Positions 60,482 to 64,000 of a stretch of DNA of 64,000 nucleotides are shown one piece after another. Both the position numbers and the translations under genes were made by a program. This DNA comes from Thalassia testudinum (lineage: Eukaryota; Streptophyta; Magnoliopsida; Alismatales; Hydrocharitaceae). Every line of letters begins with the position of its first letter. Within the stretch, counting starts at the first letter, position 1. The stretch covers positions 13,212,501 through 13,276,500 of the forward strand of contig JAZHRO010000024.1 in NCBI GenBank assembly GCA_037157565.1. The letters run 5' to 3'. A model generated the notes under the pieces. It was not told the DNA's origin. It made no database searches and worked only from the letters and a program-made list of their open reading frames with translations.

Positions 60482-60565
60482 CTGTTGCCAAGTTGTATCC
60501 ACTGGAGGTTGCCTACGAACATCAGTTGAGTCAAAATCTAGGACACCATGATCACGCAAACGAAC
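60482..60565 (-). CDS. NUP93: NUP93 exon (28 codons)
   Basis: The exon encodes VRLRDHGVLDFDSTDVRR followed by QPPVDTTWQQ. The second block is a highly conserved plant NUP93 motif. The acceptor is TTGATAG and the donor is CAACAG followed by GTTCCT, both on the minus strand. The exon is 84 bp and phase 0 at both ends. It faces the 17.8 kb intron: the next exon starts at 42668. A solo LTR ends only 123 bp from this donor, and a tail-only micro-insertion lies between them. Confidence 0.88.
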
Positions 60566-60650
60566 CTATCAATCAGAAGATTGGGATTAGAGAGGAAACT
60601 CAATTCAGGTACCATATTACCAAGCAAATGAAACGTCGTGACAAACAGAC

Positions 60651-60704
60651 TCGGAGAAATGCCCTAATCTTTTGAAGGTTGCCAACAGCTCCACCAAGCG
60701 CAGC
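60651..60704 (-). CDS. NUP93: NUP93 exon (18 codons), first one visible
   Basis: The exon reads AALGGAVGNLQKIRAFLR in phase 0. It matches the NUP93 segment just before the VRLRDHGVLDF block. The acceptor on the minus strand is TTTCTAG after a pyrimidine-rich run. The donor follows CTCCGA and is GTCTGT, which has GT but a poor consensus after it. Reading on through the donor gives a run unlike the family, whereas splicing to the next exon gives the expected FLRVRLRDHG. The 54-bp exon is short, and the exon before it is not found between 60705 and 64000. Confidence 0.8.
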
Positions 60705-61500
60705 CTAGAAAAGCATAAGAAAAGTTGGAAATAACAAAATGCATTTTTAAAAAAATGGTTATCAAAATTGGAATGGTGCAGAAGTCCTTTCCTGGAAAGA
60801 CAGTTAATATTACAGAAAATACATTGGGAAAACTGAAGAAACCACCACACTCTGATTCAATGACCAAGAAAACAAAAAACGGATGATCAAACAATACAAT
60901 CTGATCAGAATTATTTTAGTTCGAGAACCAAAACAGAAGGTACCAGGCAATTAGTTTTCAAACCTATATCCTAGTAAGTGCAAAGTATTAAATTGATATG
61001 GGTTAGGTTTCATCCCTATATCCTAGTAAGTGCAAACGATTGAATTTGTACGGGTCACCGTTATAAAATAGCATGGCTATTACATAGTTATATACAAGCC
61101 AAGGCAGATAATTTGACATAACCAAGAATAAATTCAACAAGCTCCACAAGAAAAATACACCCAGACAACAAACAATGGGGCAAAACTCTCAACATGAAGG
61201 CACAAGAAAACAAATATGACAAATTAAGTGATGAATGGAATCTTTTCACTTTCATGAAGGAAAAATTATCTTTTTAACACTATCCACTGAGAAGAAACAC
61301 ATTTTGTGTGTCAAGGTCATGGTTTTGAAGAAAAATAAGAAACAGAAGAAGCAAAATAGTAGCAAGAAAATTGTTCAGAAAAAAAATGATATCAAGAAGC
61401 AACAACATCAGCCAAGCTTTTTCCCAAATTATGTGGAGTCTACTGCATGGATTCTTTGCTAACATGCAGATCTGCTCTAAATTATCCTAGGATTTAAAAC
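60705..61500. other. Upstream NUP93 intron, with a short direct repeat
   Basis: No exon is found upstream of 60704 in the window. A 40-bp unit beginning CTATATCCTAGTAAGTGCAA occurs at 60964-61003 and again at 61016-61054, a small tandem duplication of about 52 bp period. The rest is AT-rich and unrecognised. Confidence 0.5.
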
Positions 61501-62860
61501 TTAATAACCAAGATGCCAAGCACTTCCTCATTCTTCCCTGGCCCCTTTTGCCAGGCACAAAATTGAACTTCTTGCACCTTGCGGGTTGTGCATCAAAAGG
61601 ATCTTCTCTCTAGATGTTCGAACCACCTGAAACAAGTCTCTCCCATTTTCTATTCTATTGGTGTCACATCAACCCCTTTTTGTAAGACTTCAGATCCAAT
61701 CCTTCATTGTAAGGCATAAACATCTTCATTTCTACCACTGAATCCTATGCACCTGCATAGAATTGACAGCCCAATATTTCAATCCTGGCTTCACTGTTTT
61801 GTTTTTTTTTTTGTTTTTTTGACATCAGGGAGGCTTGCACCTCAGACCCCCAACTCCCAAGAGCAATGTTCTGCCACTATTCTATGCCCCGTGGGGTTCG
61901 CTTCACTGTATTTTGCCCTTAGCATTGGAGGGAGTCAAATCGGCAGCTAAAACACCCAGCTCATACCCAAGCACTATGTTGGTTGCCTTGTCTTTTGGAA
62001 AATCACCCCCCTTGGAGGAGAATAAAAAAAATCTGATAGAAGACTTCCATCCATGAGGCTTAGTTCTCCTACCACTGTTCTTCATCTTCCTCGTGGAGGA
62101 CACAACCCAGTGCTTAGGCTTTGTCTCTTAGGCCAGGTAGATATGCGTAGACACTTAGTCACACACGACCTGTAGCACAAACTTAGATGGAGATCGTGGC
62201 AGAAGTCACACACGAGAGGCGTTTCCAAGTAGTAGAGAAGACCTTGCTCAAATTTTCTTTTTTGTCATCAACTTTCATGCGTCCCCCACAATACGGATCA
62301 ACAGCAAATCGTGGTGAGGGACCCTAAACATTTGGACCCAAATAAGGTCCAAGTAACCTGATAGTTTCGTGGTTCCCTGATCAAGTACAGAGGTCGAGAC
62401 TTTGGCCTCAGAGATCACCATCGAAGATTCTTCATCAACCACAGCAAAGGTAGTCCAAGCATAAAGGCTTGGCAATCCTTCAGGCAAGATGAGAATCGTC
62501 ACAGAGAGTAACACTATGCAACACATGGTATCACACACAAGAGCTAAGGGGTTGCACATGCACCCCATGGTTTATGCACAGAGGACTCTATGTAGGGACC
62601 AGCAAGAAATCTAAAGTAGACTTGGCCAAAAACAGTCAATCATGCGTAGAAGAACCCAAAGCATGTAGGCTCTTCCATGCACACAAGAAGTAGACAGGGT
62701 AGCATGTAACCCTCCTACTTCAACAGGGACCTAGAGGGATCCCTAAACCACACTCCTTCACGTGTGGAAGTTGGCTTCCACATAGAGAGAGACACCATGT
62801 AGATCTCTAGACGCACAATTTTGAGGTTAGGCACTCCTGAAAGCCTACTTCAATACCATA
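61501..62860. other. Stretch left of an LTR, no recognised gene
   Basis: This may be the internal region of the LTR element whose 5' LTR is 62861-63015. No gag, pol or host coding similarity was seen. Confidence 0.3.
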
Positions 62861-63015
62861 TGATAGAATAATGAACTCAAGAGAGAGGGAGATGAAAGCA
62901 TGGTGGAGAACTCCCTTTCTTATTATTGTAGAGAACTCAAATAAACATGATGGATATTGGTCTCTATAGTATAAAGATCCAATCCCATAACAAATAGGAA
63001 AGAGAAATCCTAACA
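62861..63015 (-). repeat. Probable 5' LTR, minus orientation
   Basis: On the minus strand it begins TGTTAGGATTTC and ends TTCTATCA. It is followed at 62849-62860 by TATGGTATTGAAG, a tRNA-Met-type primer site. A TTTATACTATAGAG box is inside. No partner LTR was found. Confidence 0.45.
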
Positions 63016-63028
63016 ACTCAATAACAAG

Positions 63029-64000
63029 GTGGTGGCGACAGTGATCTCTCCATTCAAGGTCAAATTATTTCTAATCTTGAGAGCCCGTTGGAGAATGAGT
63101 GTGAGGGGGAGAGAGTGTGGTGGAGAGCGTGGATGGCAGGTGGTGGAGAGATCGCGGAAGGGGAGGAGGATGGAGATTCTCTACTTTAAGTGCCTAGGGC
63201 AAAGGCACCTTGCAAAGGTTTGCAAGGACCCAGTCAAATGCCTGGTCCGAAGGGCATCATGCGAGAAGCACGGCCATGGTCTGAAGGCCTCTGATGGCAA
63301 TGGTGGCACGTTGCCTCCTCCGTCGGAAGGCACGTCACTTATGGAAGTCGAGGCACCGTGGTCGGACGAGGTTAGGGCCCTTGAGAGGACTCTCGTGGCA
63401 GCGTTGGTTGTAGTGGTGGTGGAAGGTAAGGTAAGGTTGGAGGAGCTGGAGATGGCGGTCTCTCTGACCTTAGGGATGAGGAGGGAGGATGTCAAAGCAG
63501 CGGTGGTTGGAGCCAGGAAGTTTGCGTCTTTCGGTCTTCGGTCGGAGATGATGAAGAGGCTATTGTTCCAAGAAATACGATGTGGGGAAGGGGTGGTTAA
63601 GTGGAGGTGGTCGATGAGGTCAGATGGCACGGTGGCGGAGCACCCACCGATCAAGTCGAGGCGGATGGTGGTGCTTGAGAGGGTTCCTTTATTCCTCTAC
63701 ACGATGGAGGTGGTGGCGACGGTGATCTCTCCATTCACGAAGCTTCAATGGTACGGAGGACTTGCCCTCAAGGCAGGAGACATCTCGGAGATTCACGCGT
63801 TAGTGGAGTTGGTGCCGAGAAAGCATTTTGAGGAGAAGGTGGTTTTAGGTATAGGGGGATCATCCTAGGTAATCCGTGTTAGAATGGAGAGGAGGGAACC
63901 TCAGATGTTCGCAGAGGCAGTGGTGGAGGGTTTGGCGGTAGGAGACGGCGACTCGAGGGCAGAGGAACTGTCGAAGACGATGGCTGGCTTTTTTGGGAAG
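63029..64000 (+). pseudogene. LINE ORF1 with zinc knuckle, runs off the window
   Basis: The open frame 63029-63868 includes a knuckle at 63182-63223: YFKCLGQRHLAKVC then KDPVKC. The first Cys is Tyr. The C-terminal part has the block FTKLQWYGGLALKAGDISEI, LVPRKHFEEKVVLGIGGSS, characteristic of L1 ORF1 C-terminal ends in plants as I recall them. In-frame GATGGC-rich GC content differs from the AT-rich intron. ORF2 would follow to the right of the window. Confidence 0.55.

Larger units (their letters stand above)
5252..60704 (-). other. NUP93: NUP93 nucleoporin gene, central part (5 exons, 4 introns)
   Basis: This is a spliced host gene on the minus strand coding for a Nup93/Nic96-family nucleoporin. 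The family forms the structural scaffold of the inner ring of the nuclear pore complex. Exon order is 60704-60651, 60565-60482, 42668-42582, 42482-41580, 5433-5252. Every junction is GT...AG, and the first four visible exons end in phase 0. The joined product is colinear with the middle of the plant protein: the segments around FLR-VRLRDHGVLDF, TTWQQ-IYFCLRTGYY and GLYDK-SIEIHKRVGA run across three of the splice junctions exactly as expected for the family. Introns are 85, 17,813, 99 and 36,146 bp. The 5' and 3' exons are outside the window, so both flanking introns are longer than 3.3 and 5.2 kb. No stop or frameshift is seen in any exon, so the gene looks functional. Identification rests on remembered family sequence, not on a search. 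Confidence 0.9.

Noticed and set aside
5252..60704. NUP93 as a processed pseudogene or retrocopy
   Set aside because: Exons are split by canonical introns, reading frames are intact, and no poly(A) tail or flanking duplication surrounds the set.
63181..63654. A 157-residue minus-strand gene
   Set aside because: It is antisense to the LINE ORF1 with the zinc knuckle and shows no domain.
1..64000. Endogenous pararetrovirus (Caulimoviridae) sequence
   Set aside because: All reverse transcriptase pieces are in LTR elements of Copia type or L1-type LINEs, with LTRs, tRNA-Met primer sites and no movement-protein or coat-protein motif.
1..64000. CRISPR arrays, bacterial operons, rRNA or tRNA genes
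   Set aside because: No spaced identical repeats of CRISPR type, no clustered bacterial-style genes, and no rRNA or cloverleaf tRNA sequence were found; GGTTCGAA in the M elements resembles a tRNA B box but lies at the element end with no A box.

Overview
This is nuclear DNA of a flowering plant. One host gene is recognisable: NUP93, the plant homologue of Nup93/Nic96, a scaffold nucleoporin, read on the minus strand. Five exons are visible at 60704-60651, 60565-60482, 42668-42582, 42482-41580 and 5433-5252. They are open, flanked by GT...AG, and join in phase into about 436 residues from the middle of the protein. The first and last exons lie outside the window. Almost everything else is intron. 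Two introns are 85 and 99 bp; the other two are about 17.8 kb and 36.1 kb and are filled with transposable elements. Coding exons make up only about 1.3 kb of the 64 kb. This fits a long-intron angiosperm (a magnoliid or a woody eudicot would fit), but the sequence alone does not fix the species.

Layout by coordinate. 1-5251 lies in the intron after the last visible exon: one LTR of a short non-coding LTR element (1260-1517) and LINE scraps. 5434-41579 is the 36 kb intron. It holds a short LTR element with a MITE-like insert (5926-8419), a LINE 3' end (about 9.74-10.03 kb), a Copia gag scrap (11.7 kb), a whole decayed Ty1/Copia element (12811-17907), a gag-only LTR element (19530-21627), a Copia protease remnant (22 kb), and a LINE 3' end (22.8-23.7 kb). 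A LINE at about 24.5-34.4 kb has been split by two later insertions, one of which carries a third. A nearly full-length LINE follows (34.8-38.9 kb), then a short LTR element (39258-41309). 42669-60481 is the 17.8 kb intron. It holds a palindrome-rich AT repeat split by a gag-only element (44158-46428), a LINE (47.6-48.8 kb), a second MITE copy (48853-49238), a third gag-only element (49435-51651), LINE pieces with an internally deleted Copia element (53090-55247), and a solo LTR (59848-60358). 60705-64000 lies in the upstream intron, with one LTR and a LINE ORF1.

All transposon genes carry stops, frameshifts or lost catalytic residues, so they are annotated as pseudogenes or fragments. The NUP93 exons show no such decay. 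The most unusual signal is a set of tiny insertions of 13-21 bp, and one of 51 bp, that look like only the extreme 3' tail of an L1-type LINE. Most are flanked by target-site duplications of 9-17 bp. Full-length LINEs here end in a conserved stem-loop followed by a CTTTTCAAAAAAA-type tail, and the micro-insertions reproduce that tail. Three different gag-only LTR families, and a MITE-like family with 9-bp duplications, are also worth attention.
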